DNA of 64,000 bases from DASUKM01 sp036278735. GTDB lineage: Bacteria; Acidobacteriota; Vicinamibacteria; Vicinamibacterales; 2-12-FULL-66-21. The stretch covers positions 5,076 to 69,075 of the forward strand of contig DASUKM010000042.1 in assembly GCA_036278735.1 (NCBI GenBank), in the 5' to 3' direction. A program made the position numbers and the translations under genes. This document shows, one piece after another, positions 47,995 through 56,353 of the stretch. Every line of letters begins with the position of its first letter. Position 1 is the stretch's first letter. The notes below the pieces were generated by a model. That model saw only the letters and a list, made by a program, of their open reading frames with translations, was not told the DNA's origin and did not search any database.

Positions 47995-48110
47995 ACCGAG
48001 GGGCGTCGCCCCTCGGACTCCCCTGCACGCGCTCTCGCTCGCCGCTGCGCCGGCTCGCTCCGGTCGCGTGGCTCGCTCGCGCACTCGCTCGCTGGCCCTG
48101 TGATCACAGG
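47995..48110 (-). repeat. Second locus of the double-hairpin element, plus a CCTGTGATCACAGG palindrome
   Basis: Read on the minus strand this region matches the 9.4-kb units: CGAGCGAGCCACGCGACC, then GGAGCGAGCCGGCGCAGCGG, then GTCCGAGGGGC-GAC-GCCCCTCGG. The hairpin stem keeps perfect pairing although its bases differ from the rho copies (G-C replaces G-T). It lies directly after the stop codon of the CRTAC1 gene, the same gene-relative orientation as at rho. A 14-bp perfect palindrome at 48097-48110 separates it from the stop. Confidence 0.75.
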
Positions 48111-48113
48111 CTG

Positions 48114-51100
48114 TCACTTCCGCGCAGCGAGCAGAACGTCGATCGACGGCACCGCGCGTTCGACGACCCGGGTATTGTAGCGGCGCAGATACTCCTGGTA
48201 GGCCGGCGAGTCCGGGTAATGTTCGCCGGTGCCGTACGGGTATCGCGTCATCGCGTGAAACGGGAGCGGCGCGAGCTGGTCGGGGCTTGCGGACCTGATG
48301 TTCATCTCCTTGCTGTAGCCGTTGACGTACAGCAGGAACGTGCGCGTCCAGCCCGAGGGGAGCGCGGGAAACCGCGCCGCGTCGAACGACAGCGCGATCT
48401 CGTCGCCCGCTTCGGAGACCACGAACATGTCGTCCGTCTTCTTCAGCAGCGCGCGGACGTCCCCTTCGCGGGTGTATCGCCCCGTGAACGCCTTCCAGGG
48501 ATTCACGCGCGACACGCGCGCGTAGTCGTACCCGATCGGCTCGCGGCCATCCGGCGTCGTCTCGGCCGAAAAGCCGCGCCAGTGGAGGTCGGCGACGGCG
48601 GGATCGAGGCGCGAGATCCTGACGGGTGCCTGGACGGCGTCCGCCACCAGCACCTGGTCCCAGTAGATGCGCATGCTCGTCCGGATCCGGACTCGACGGC
48701 TGGGTCCGAGGAACTTGCCTCGCAAATCGACGACGACCGTTTGCGGCCGGCCGACGGGAAAGCCCATGTCGGGAATGACGGTCTGCCACGCGCCCGCCGC
48801 GTTCCGCACCTGGACGTACGGCGGCGTCATGGTGAGCCCCGCCTGCTCGGCCGCGACGTTGTCGCTCGAGTAGGCGTAATCGGTCCATCCGGTCAGGAGT
48901 AGAACGTCAGGACTCAGGCTTTGGGCTGTAGGCTTTGGACTTTGGGAAAGATCGAGCACGAGATCGTGAAGCGCGGCGTAGCCTCGAATGCCGGCGAGCG
49001 CGAAGCCGTCCGGATACGTCCGATCGAGCGCGCGGATCTCCGACAGGACGTCGCGCGCGCCGGCCATGCCAAAGGTGCCTGGCACCTTCGGCACGTTGCT
49101 TGCGGAAAGAGTCGTACCAAAGGTGCCAGGCACCTCGGAAGCCGCGGCGGGCGGCCGGGCGTTCCGGACGGCGTAGATCTGGAACGGCGGGCGGGGCGGC
49201 GATTTCAAGCCCTCGTTGGGATAGACGTCGACGTCTTCAGGATGATCGACCGCCACGAGCTGCAGGCGGTCGACGAACATCGCCTCCTCCAGCTCGTTCG
49301 CCATCCGCAGCTCGTACCGCCCGTTGCGCTCGGCGAGCTGTCCCGGCCGAATCCGCACGTATTCATCCGGGTCGGGCTGGTTCCAGACACCCGGCGAAAC
49401 GTAGTCCCCCATCTCGCCGCCGCCCATGAAATCCGTCACGAATTCGAATCGCGATCCGTTCCACGTGTAGAGGAACGGGCACGATGACGGCTTGCGGTTC
49501 AGCTCCGTGACGGCGAGCGTGTGCGTCCCCGCGGGCGGCGCGGTCTCGGCCTGCAGCACCCCCGACGGCCACAGCACGCGGACGACGTCGGCCGCCGCGC
49601 GGTCGCCGAGCCCGAACACGAGATCGGCGGGCGCGACGGCCGGAAACGCCGATGCCGTCTCGAGCTGCTGACGCAGGCTCCCGGCCCGCATTTCCACCCT
49701 CGACCCGATCCCCTCGCGATTGCTCACGCGCCCCGCCAGCGTCACCGTCAGGGACGGATGACGGTTGCCGCCCCGATTGCGCCAGCCGCGCACCTGCCCA
49801 TCGGTGCGTTCGACGATGACGTCCGTGTCGCCGTCGCGGTCGACGTCGCCGAGCGCGATCGATCGAACAGATGAGCCCGCCGCGAAGCGCGCGACGCCCG
49901 ACGCGCCGCTGACGTCCACCCACGCGGTTCCGATGTTGCGAAACAGGTGCACGCCGCCCGCCGAGACCGTCAGCAGATCGAGGAGTCCGTCATTGTCGTA
50001 GTCGAAGAACTGCGCCGCCGTGGCGCCGCGCGTCGTCTCCGGGGCGGCCGCCGTGTGGAACCGGGCGTGACCATCGCTGAGGGCGAAGGTGCCCGGCGCA
50101 CTCGACGAGCCGAAGAAGAAGTCCGTATAGCCGTCCTTGTTCACGTCGGCCGCGGCGACCGACGTGCTCGCGCCAGGCGGCAGCCCGACCTCCGCCGCCA
50201 CTTCGCGGAACGTCCCGTCGCGCATGTTGCGAAACAGCGCGGGTCGCGCGGCCTCGTCGGCGAACAGCAGATCGACGTCGCGGCGATTGTCGAAATCCGT
50301 CGGCACGATCGCCACGGCCCGATCGGCGCCGGTGATCCGCGTCTCGGGCGTGATCGCGGCGAAGGTGCCGTTGCCGTCGTTCCGGAAGACCTGCGCGGGG
50401 GGGGCCAGGACGATGTCGAGGTCGCCATCATGATCGACATCGACGAATGCGGCCGTGCCGGCCCCCCGGGCCAGGCGCGGCAGCTTCGACGCGGTCGTCG
50501 CGTCCTCGAACTTCCCATCGGCCCGCTGATGCAGCAGCACGATCCCGTCGGTGCGCAGGAGCAGCAGGTCCGGACGGCCGTCGTTGTCGTAATCGCCGGC
50601 GACGACGCCGGCATTCGTGCGCGCCGCGAAGCCGGTCACCCCCGCCGCCGTGCTGCCGTCCGCAAACACGCCATCGCTGTCGATCTCGACACGCAGCACG
50701 CCCGGTCCCGCTTCAATCAGATCGAGACGACCGTCGCCGTTCAGGTCGGCGAGCACGATTCCGCCACCGGCTTGGTCCCGCGGCCCGGGCAGCATCTGTG
50801 GGGTTGCATCCTCGAACGCGACGTCGGGCGTTTTCGGATCCACCAGGTCCGCTTCCGCGCCGGTGGAGGCAATCGCCTCGGCGTACTTCCCCTGCTCGAG
50901 GTAGGTCTGCGCGTAGGTCGTCGCATACCCGCTCCCGCGGAGCGCCTGAAAGCGCTGCATGGCGCGCGCCCCCTCGTCGGCCGCGCCCGACCGCGTCAAG
51001 GCCATCGCGAGGTTGTACGCGGCGGTGACGTTGTACGGCTCGGCGGCCAGCGCGTCGCGAAAGAGCGCGATGGCCTCGGCGTACTTCTGCTGCTGCAGAT

Positions 51101-51539
51101 CGACCTGCCCGAGGTTCACCTTCGATCCGACGTCCGTCGCATCGACCTGGAGCACCCGGCGGAACGCCGCCGCGGCGTCGTCGGCGCGATTCTGCGCGCG
51201 CGCGATCAGGCCGAGCAGGTACGGCGGCTGAGGCGCGTTGGCGAGCCGTTCGCCGGCCGCGGTCGCCTCCCGTCGCGCAGCGTCGAGGTCGCCGCCGTAG
51301 AACAGCGCGACCGCCAGGTTGAACCGCGCGATCGACAGATCGGCATCGATCCGCAGCGCCTCGCGGAAATCGGATGCGGCCCCCTCGAAGTCGAACTGCT
51401 CGAGGCTGGCGACCCCGCGATTGTTCGCGCGGTACGCGTCTTCGCGAGCGGAGCGGGGGGGCGGAGACGTCTGGCCGAGCAGCGCGACGACGGCCGCGGC
51501 GGCCAGAAAGGTGCCGCAGCCCCATACGGCCCGGATCAT
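48114..51539 (-). CDS. Secreted TPR plus CRTAC1-type FG-GAP/ASPIC-UnbV protein
   Basis: 1141 aa. Signal peptide, then TPR repeats (about 36-215; SLEQFDFEGAASDFREALRI, YAEAIALFRDALAAEPYNVT). FG-GAP/VCBS propeller repeats follow (about 250-560) with Ca-binding DLNGDGRLDLIEAG, DYDNDGRPDLLLL, DVDHDGDLDIVLA, and an ASPIC/UnbV domain (NREGIGSRVEMRAG, WPSGVLQ). The last ~480 residues are a separate C-terminal module (RFEFVTDFMGGGEMGDYVSP). Two repeat families have been inserted in frame, at about 802-823 and 865-875. Its ATG overlaps the previous stop by 4 bp. Confidence 0.82.
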   Translation of the reverse strand: MIRAVWGCGTFLAAAAVVALLGQTSPPPRSAREDAYRANNRGVASLEQFDFEGAASDFREALRIDADLSIARFNLAVALFYGGDLDAARREATAAGERLANAPQPPYLLGLIARAQNRADDAAAAFRRVLQVDATDVGSKVNLGQVDLQQQKYAEAIALFRDALAAEPYNVTAAYNLAMALTRSGAADEGARAMQRFQALRGSGYATTYAQTYLEQGKYAEAIASTGAEADLVDPKTPDVAFEDATPQMLPGPRDQAGGGIVLADLNGDGRLDLIEAGPGVLRVEIDSDGVFADGSTAAGVTGFAARTNAGVVAGDYDNDGRPDLLLLRTDGIVLLHQRADGKFEDATTASKLPRLARGAGTAAFVDVDHDGDLDIVLAPPAQVFRNDGNGTFAAITPETRITGADRAVAIVPTDFDNRRDVDLLFADEAARPALFRNMRDGTFREVAAEVGLPPGASTSVAAADVNKDGYTDFFFGSSSAPGTFALSDGHARFHTAAAPETTRGATAAQFFDYDNDGLLDLLTVSAGGVHLFRNIGTAWVDVSGASGVARFAAGSSVRSIALGDVDRDGDTDVIVERTDGQVRGWRNRGGNRHPSLTVTLAGRVSNREGIGSRVEMRAGSLRQQLETASAFPAVAPADLVFGLGDRAAADVVRVLWPSGVLQAETAPPAGTHTLAVTELNRKPSSCPFLYTWNGSRFEFVTDFMGGGEMGDYVSPGVWNQPDPDEYVRIRPGQLAERNGRYELRMANELEEAMFVDRLQLVAVDHPEDVDVYPNEGLKSPPRPPFQIYAVRNARPPAAASEVPGTFGTTLSASNVPKVPGTFGMAGARDVLSEIRALDRTYPDGFALAGIRGYAALHDLVLDLSQSPKPTAQSLSPDVLLLTGWTDYAYSSDNVAAEQAGLTMTPPYVQVRNAAGAWQTVIPDMGFPVGRPQTVVVDLRGKFLGPSRRVRIRTSMRIYWDQVLVADAVQAPVRISRLDPAVADLHWRGFSAETTPDGREPIGYDYARVSRVNPWKAFTGRYTREGDVRALLKKTDDMFVVSEAGDEIALSFDAARFPALPSGWTRTFLLYVNGYSKEMNIRSASPDQLAPLPFHAMTRYPYGTGEHYPDSPAYQEYLRRYNTRVVERAVPSIDVLLAARK
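48916..48946. repeat. GGCTTTGGGC simple repeat inside CRTAC1 gene
   Basis: The tract lies within the C-terminal module of the 48114-51539 gene and encodes QSPKPTAQSL on the minus strand. It is the second locus of the TTTGGGC-type simple repeat. Confidence 0.7.
49069..49137. repeat. Paired AAAGGTGCC/GGCACCTT palindromes inside a gene
   Basis: Two near-identical palindromes (AGGTGCC-T-GGCACCT and AGGTGCC-A-GGCACCT), each flanked by CC and CGG, lie 48 bp apart. They encode two copies of KVPGTFG/EVPGTFG in the CRTAC1 protein. The doublet has the layout of a REP/BIME unit of the kind mobilised by RAYT transposases. No RAYT gene is in the window. Confidence 0.75.
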
Positions 51540-53245
51540 GAGGCGTGCGTGGCGATCGGCGCGTTCGAGACGATCCCCTTGCCCTCCTGGATCGACAGGC
51601 TGCGGTTCGCATCGACTCCGGGCAGCTTGTCCACGTGTCCGCTCGGCCAGTCAATCTCGATCGCGGTGACCTTCGCGGCCGCCCCGAGGCCGAACGTCAG
51701 CGGCAGTTCGCTCTGGGAGCAGAAGCTCGAACCCGACTTCACCATCGCCCAGGGACGACGCCCGTCGCTCAGCGTCAACCGCACCTTCGCCCCGATCCCG
51801 TCCCGATTGGACGTCGTCCCGACGGTGCGGATCCGCACCATGTGGTTTGCATTGCCCCCGTCGTTGCGGAGCAGGCGCGCCGGGCCGCGGTTCGTCGTCT
51901 CCAGCAGATCGAGGTCGCCGTCGTTGTCGACGTCGCCGTAGGCCGCGCCGCGCGCGACGACCGGCTGCTGCAGCGCGGCCCCGGTTTGCGACGTGATCTC
52001 TTCGAAGCGCCGTTTACCCAAGTCGCGGAAGAGGTGCGCCGGCTCCGCGTAGGTCACCTTCTGCTGCACGTGATTGATGTCGTCGGCCACGTGTCCGTTG
52101 GCGGCGAAGATGTCGAGCAGGCCGTCGAGATCCGCGTCGTAGAAGAAGCAGCCGAAGGTGAGCGTCAGCAGCGACGGCCGGCCGATGCCGGAGCGGGGCG
52201 CCTCGTCGATGAAGAGGCCGTGGCCGTCGTTCTCGTACAGCGCCATCATCTCGTTCGAGAAGTTGCCGATCACGAGGCTCTGGCGTCCCGAGCCGTCGTA
52301 ATCGGCCGCGTCGACCCCCATCCCCGCCCGCGCGACGCCCGCCTCGTTGAAGGCCACGCCGGCCGTCATGCCCACGTCGACGAACGTGCCGTCTCCCTTG
52401 TTGCGATACAGCTTGTTCGGCTGCGTGTCGTTGGCGACGAACAGATCGAGATGGCCGTCGTTGTCGTAGTCGATCAGCGCGACGCCCAGCGCCTTCGACG
52501 ACGGGTCGTACAGGCCCGCCTTCTTCGTGACGTCCTCGAACGTGCCGTTTCCCTCGTTGCGGAACAGCGTCGCGCTCTGCCCTTTGTACGACTCGGGCGT
52601 GCAGTACGACTTCGACTTGCCGTCGAGGGTGCAGTAGAGGTCCGTCTGCGGCGACCATTGCACGTAGTGGCCGACGAACAGGTCGAGGCGGCCGTCGTTG
52701 TCGTAGTCGAACCACGCGGCGCTCGTCGAAAAGCCGGGGTCGGCCACGCCGGCGTGCGCCGTGGCATCCGTGAAGGTGCCGTGGCCGGTGTTGTGGAAGA
52801 GGTGATTGGTGCCGAGCGCGGTGACGTACAGGTCGTCGTAGCCGTCGTTGTCGTAGTCGCCGACGGCGACGCCGAGTCCATACATCTCGACCGCGAGCCC
52901 GGCCTTGCGCGTCACGTCCGTGAAGGTGCCGTCGTGATTGTTGCGATAGAGCGCCGGATACGACTTCGGCCCGGGATGCCCCGGGAAGTTCGAGGAGTTG
53001 ATCAGCACGATGTCCTGCCAGCCGTCGTTGTCGAAGTCGACGAACGCGCAGCCGGAGCCCATCGTCTCCGGAAGGTACTTCTTGCCGAACGCGCCGTTGT
53101 TGTGCTCGAACCGGATGCCGGCGCGACGCGTGATGTCGGTGTACGTCAGGGTTGTCGACGCCGCGCCGACCGCGGCGCCGCCGGTGGTCCAGGCGAGTGC
53201 GGCGAGCAGCATGGCCGGAATCCAGAACGGCCGCCGCGCGATCAT
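51536..53245 (-). CDS. Secreted CRTAC1-type FG-GAP/ASPIC-UnbV protein
   Basis: 569 aa. A signal peptide is followed by ITRRAGIRFEHNNGAFGKKY, the common CRTAC1 opening. Propeller repeats then carry DFDNDGWQDIVLINSS, DYDNDGYDDLYVTALG, DYDNDGRLDLFVGHYV, DYDNDGHLDLFVANDT and DADLDGLLDIFAANGH. The C-terminal ASPIC/UnbV domain has NRDGIGAKVRLTLSDG and IDWPSGHVDKL. Start and stop each overlap a neighbour by 4 bp. In Acidobacteriota such proteins accompany exported cytochromes and TPR proteins, but no activity is established. Confidence 0.88.
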   Translation of the reverse strand: MIARRPFWIPAMLLAALAWTTGGAAVGAASTTLTYTDITRRAGIRFEHNNGAFGKKYLPETMGSGCAFVDFDNDGWQDIVLINSSNFPGHPGPKSYPALYRNNHDGTFTDVTRKAGLAVEMYGLGVAVGDYDNDGYDDLYVTALGTNHLFHNTGHGTFTDATAHAGVADPGFSTSAAWFDYDNDGRLDLFVGHYVQWSPQTDLYCTLDGKSKSYCTPESYKGQSATLFRNEGNGTFEDVTKKAGLYDPSSKALGVALIDYDNDGHLDLFVANDTQPNKLYRNKGDGTFVDVGMTAGVAFNEAGVARAGMGVDAADYDGSGRQSLVIGNFSNEMMALYENDGHGLFIDEAPRSGIGRPSLLTLTFGCFFYDADLDGLLDIFAANGHVADDINHVQQKVTYAEPAHLFRDLGKRRFEEITSQTGAALQQPVVARGAAYGDVDNDGDLDLLETTNRGPARLLRNDGGNANHMVRIRTVGTTSNRDGIGAKVRLTLSDGRRPWAMVKSGSSFCSQSELPLTFGLGAAAKVTAIEIDWPSGHVDKLPGVDANRSLSIQEGKGIVSNAPIATHAS

Positions 53246-56223
53246 CGATGACTGCCCTGGCGCTTGTGGTCAGCCCTGAAGGGCTGACCCACAGCACCCT
53301 CACTGTGACTTGACTGGCCCGCCCTGGAGGCCTGGCCCACAGCACCCTCGGTGTGGGTCAGGCCTTTATGGCCCGACCGGTGCGCGCCGGCGTCCGCCAC
53401 AGCCGCCTCCGCCCGATAGGCCGGGTTCTCCCCGTTGCCATGCTCGTGGATGGGCTGCCGCTCGTTGTTGTCGTCGGGGTGCAGCTGGCGGTACGGACCG
53501 GTAATCGCCTGCGACGCCTCGTCGGCTTTGAAGCGCGCGTACAGCGTCTGCTCGTGCCGCGCACCCGCGCCGTCTCCCTGCCCTTGCAGGCACAGCATCA
53601 GGTTGTAGTGCGCCTCGAGATCCTCGGGGTCGATCGCCAGCGTCTTGCGGAACTCGCCGGCCGCCTCCTTGAACTGCCGCTGCAGGAACAGCACGCGCCC
53701 GATCTGATTGAGGACGACGCGGTCGCGCGGGTACTGAGCGGACGCTTCGCGAAGATGCGTGAGCGCTTCGTCGTACCGGCCGAGCGACTTGAGCGCCGTG
53801 CCGAGGAAGAAGTGCGTCTTGGCCAGCTTCGGATCGATCCGCAGCGCCTGGCGGAGCACCTGCTCGGCGCCCGCCATGTCCCCTTCACGGATCCGCGCGC
53901 GCGCGATGTTCACGTAGCCGTCGGCGTAGCCGGGGTCCATCTGCGTTACTTTCGTGAAGGTCGCCTCGGCGTTCTTCACGTCTCCCTGGAGCAGCAGGCC
54001 GATGCCGTAGTCGTTCCACCGCTCGCGCACGGCGCGGGTCGTCACGGGGGCGACCTCGGGCAGCGGGGTTCCCGTCGGCAGCACGTTCAACGACGCATGC
54101 GCCTCGGCCATCACGGTCGTCGGGATGTCGGGGATGGCCTTGATCTGTCCCGACACGTGCGACGTGTCCCCCGTGAACACCCACTTCGAATCGTCGTAGT
54201 CCTTCGTGACGTCCCATTTGCGGCTCGGATCGCGAACGCCCGCGAAGGCCCACTGGGTGTTCCACCAGGCGAACTTGCGATAGTTCACCTTGGCCGTCAG
54301 ATGAATCCTGCCCCTCGTCTCCTTCGGAACGACCAGGCGGTAGTGAACCGTATCGGCCGCCCCCGGCGGAATCAGCCGCACGTAGGCGACCGATCGCGCG
54401 CTCCAGGCGTTCCGCTTGTTGATCGGATTGCCGTGCGCGTCGATCGCGAGGCTGCGATAGAAGTGCGCCGACGGGTCCACCGGCCCCTTCCCGCCGTCCG
54501 CCACGGCGCCGCTGTGGAAGATCGTGTGCCCCTGGTCGTCGACTGCCTGCAGCTCCACCCAGACGTCGAAGGCGTCGACGGTGCCGCCCGGGAAGAAGTG
54601 CCCCACCTTCCTCGTCCGCACGACGACGTCGACGCGGACGGAGTCGCCAGGGTGCACCGCGACATCCAGTTTGTCGAGCGGCGCGAGCACCTGAGCGACC
54701 GGCGTGAGGTACGTCTGCGTGGAGCCGAAGTTCATCGACTCCTCGCCGACGCCGAACATGCTCGAGATCTCGGGCTGCCGCGGCCCGGCCTTCGGGACGG
54801 CCGCGCGCTCCGCCTCGCCGCCCCGCACCAGGCCGAAGACGTCGACCGAGATCTGGCCGTCCTGCAGGAACTTCTGCACGGCCGCGAGCTGCACCGGGTC
54901 ATGGTTGACGAACGGGAGCGCCGTGTTGGCCGCCGCAAACCGGTGCGAGCGGACGAAGCCGTTTCGCGCCGCCGGATCGTTGGAGCGCACGGGGGGCATG
55001 TGGCAGTCGGGGCACCGCTGCGGGGCTGGCGGATAGTAGAAGGAGCGCGCCCCTTCGCCCGAGATGCCGGAGGCCTGCCAGTTGTCGTACTCGTTGAAGC
55101 CCCGTGACCAGCGGTACGCATTCACCGGTCCATCGAGGTGCACCTTGTGGCACGCCGAGCAGAATTCCGCCGGCTGCTGCGTGTGGAACGGCTTGAGGAA
55201 GATCTCGCGGTGCGGCTCCGGATCGATGTACGTGAGCTGATCGTGCGCGAAGCGCAGGAACGGATTGTTGCTCGAGGCCAGATCGTCGAGCGGCGGGTAC
55301 TCGATCTCGAAGTTGCCCTGCCCCATCGTGCTCTTCACGTGCGTAATCGCGTGGCACGACGTGCAGCCGAGGCCGTTCTGCGCTTCGGGGGTGTCGATCT
55401 GCTGCTTGATCGGCCGGTCGAAGCGGCCGTTGAAGAACACGGCATGATCGTGGCAGCCGGCGCACCACTTGGACGGCCGCGTCCCGATCGTGTCCTGCAT
55501 GTACTCGATCGCCTTGCGGTACCACTGGTTGTTGAACGACGAGAAGTGATGGGCGGAGGATTCCCACTGCTCGTAGATGTCCTTGTGGCACCGGCCGCAC
55601 GCCTTGTTCGTCATGAAGAAGGTGGCCGGGATCGTGTGGTGGACGTTCGTATCGGCCGACGACGGGAAGAACGGGCTGCCCGGGCCCGCGCCCTCTTCGT
55701 TCATCGTCGTCGGGACGGCCGTCGGGTTCGTGATGCGAAAGTCGGTCTGCCGCGCCGCGGCATTCCGCATCGCCACGGCCGGCGCCGCGATCATCGCGAG
55801 CACGGCGACCGTGTAGGCGGCGCCGAGCACGAGGCGATCTCGCGAGTTCACGCGCCGGGCCGCGAGCATGGCGCCGTACACGAACAGCGGCACCCCGCCG
55901 GCGAGCATCAGGGCGATGTGCACGGGCAGCAGCCAGCGCAGCGTGCCCGCCGCCCCGACGACCGTGATCGTCAGCCCGAACAGCGTCCCGGCGCCGAGCA
56001 CCGCCAGCAGCGCGATTACGGGCCACGAGAGCGACCGGCGGACCCGCGCGATCCGGATCGCAAACGCAATGGCCAGCGCGGTGCCGAGCACGATGTGCAG
56101 CACCACGTTGCCGTAGTAGAACAGCGTGGGTTCGGCGTAGGCGGCCAGGTAGGCCGTGTTGAGCAGCAGCAGGCACAGGCCGGCCACGAGTCGAGACGTG
56201 CCGTGCCGCAACCAGTGGATCAT
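53242..56223 (-). CDS. Membrane-anchored pentaheme cytochrome c with TPR domain
   Basis: 993 aa. Five N-terminal transmembrane helices (about 11-31, 36-58, 68-92, 98-121, 132-152) anchor a periplasmic part. Five CXXCH sites are at 209, 254, 287, 355 and 404 (CGRCH, CAGCH, CTSCH, CSACH, CPDCH), resembling the cytochrome c554/NrfB-like class. A beta-rich region (RKVGHFFPGGTVDAFDVWVE) and TPRs (about 730-905) follow. The last ~38 residues are encoded by palindromic repeats and look like a recent extension. The ATG at 56223 is preferred over a GTG at 56271. It leads the CRTAC1 operon. Confidence 0.85.
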   Translation of the reverse strand: MIHWLRHGTSRLVAGLCLLLLNTAYLAAYAEPTLFYYGNVVLHIVLGTALAIAFAIRIARVRRSLSWPVIALLAVLGAGTLFGLTITVVGAAGTLRWLLPVHIALMLAGGVPLFVYGAMLAARRVNSRDRLVLGAAYTVAVLAMIAAPAVAMRNAAARQTDFRITNPTAVPTTMNEEGAGPGSPFFPSSADTNVHHTIPATFFMTNKACGRCHKDIYEQWESSAHHFSSFNNQWYRKAIEYMQDTIGTRPSKWCAGCHDHAVFFNGRFDRPIKQQIDTPEAQNGLGCTSCHAITHVKSTMGQGNFEIEYPPLDDLASSNNPFLRFAHDQLTYIDPEPHREIFLKPFHTQQPAEFCSACHKVHLDGPVNAYRWSRGFNEYDNWQASGISGEGARSFYYPPAPQRCPDCHMPPVRSNDPAARNGFVRSHRFAAANTALPFVNHDPVQLAAVQKFLQDGQISVDVFGLVRGGEAERAAVPKAGPRQPEISSMFGVGEESMNFGSTQTYLTPVAQVLAPLDKLDVAVHPGDSVRVDVVVRTRKVGHFFPGGTVDAFDVWVELQAVDDQGHTIFHSGAVADGGKGPVDPSAHFYRSLAIDAHGNPINKRNAWSARSVAYVRLIPPGAADTVHYRLVVPKETRGRIHLTAKVNYRKFAWWNTQWAFAGVRDPSRKWDVTKDYDDSKWVFTGDTSHVSGQIKAIPDIPTTVMAEAHASLNVLPTGTPLPEVAPVTTRAVRERWNDYGIGLLLQGDVKNAEATFTKVTQMDPGYADGYVNIARARIREGDMAGAEQVLRQALRIDPKLAKTHFFLGTALKSLGRYDEALTHLREASAQYPRDRVVLNQIGRVLFLQRQFKEAAGEFRKTLAIDPEDLEAHYNLMLCLQGQGDGAGARHEQTLYARFKADEASQAITGPYRQLHPDDNNERQPIHEHGNGENPAYRAEAAVADAGAHRSGHKGLTHTEGAVGQASRAGQSSHSEGAVGQPFRADHKRQGSHR
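53268..53370. repeat. Palindromic GGTCAGCCCT-type repeats at the gene end
   Basis: A perfect palindrome with 10-bp arms (GGTCAGCCCT, 53268-53289) is followed by two imperfect relatives (about 53316-53340 and 53355-53370, the latter GGTCAGGCC-TTTAT-GGCCCGACC). The words CCCACAGCACCCTC recur between them. They form the reading frame for the C-terminal tail of the pentaheme protein. Confidence 0.65.
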
Positions 56224-56353
56224 GTGGTGTGCCCGGGATCGAGTCGTGCGCCAGCGTACGTCGCGACGCACACTCCGTCAAGTTCAGGAGCGGCGGATCG
56301 GACGGCGGCCGCGCATCGTGAACACGCGGCCCGCGCGCACGCGCCCAGCGCGG

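Noticed and set aside
48097..48110. CRP-type operator (TGTGATCACA)
   Set aside because: It lacks the 6-bp spacer of a CRP site and lies 3 bp past a stop codon next to a hairpin element, so an element or 3'-end structure is more likely.
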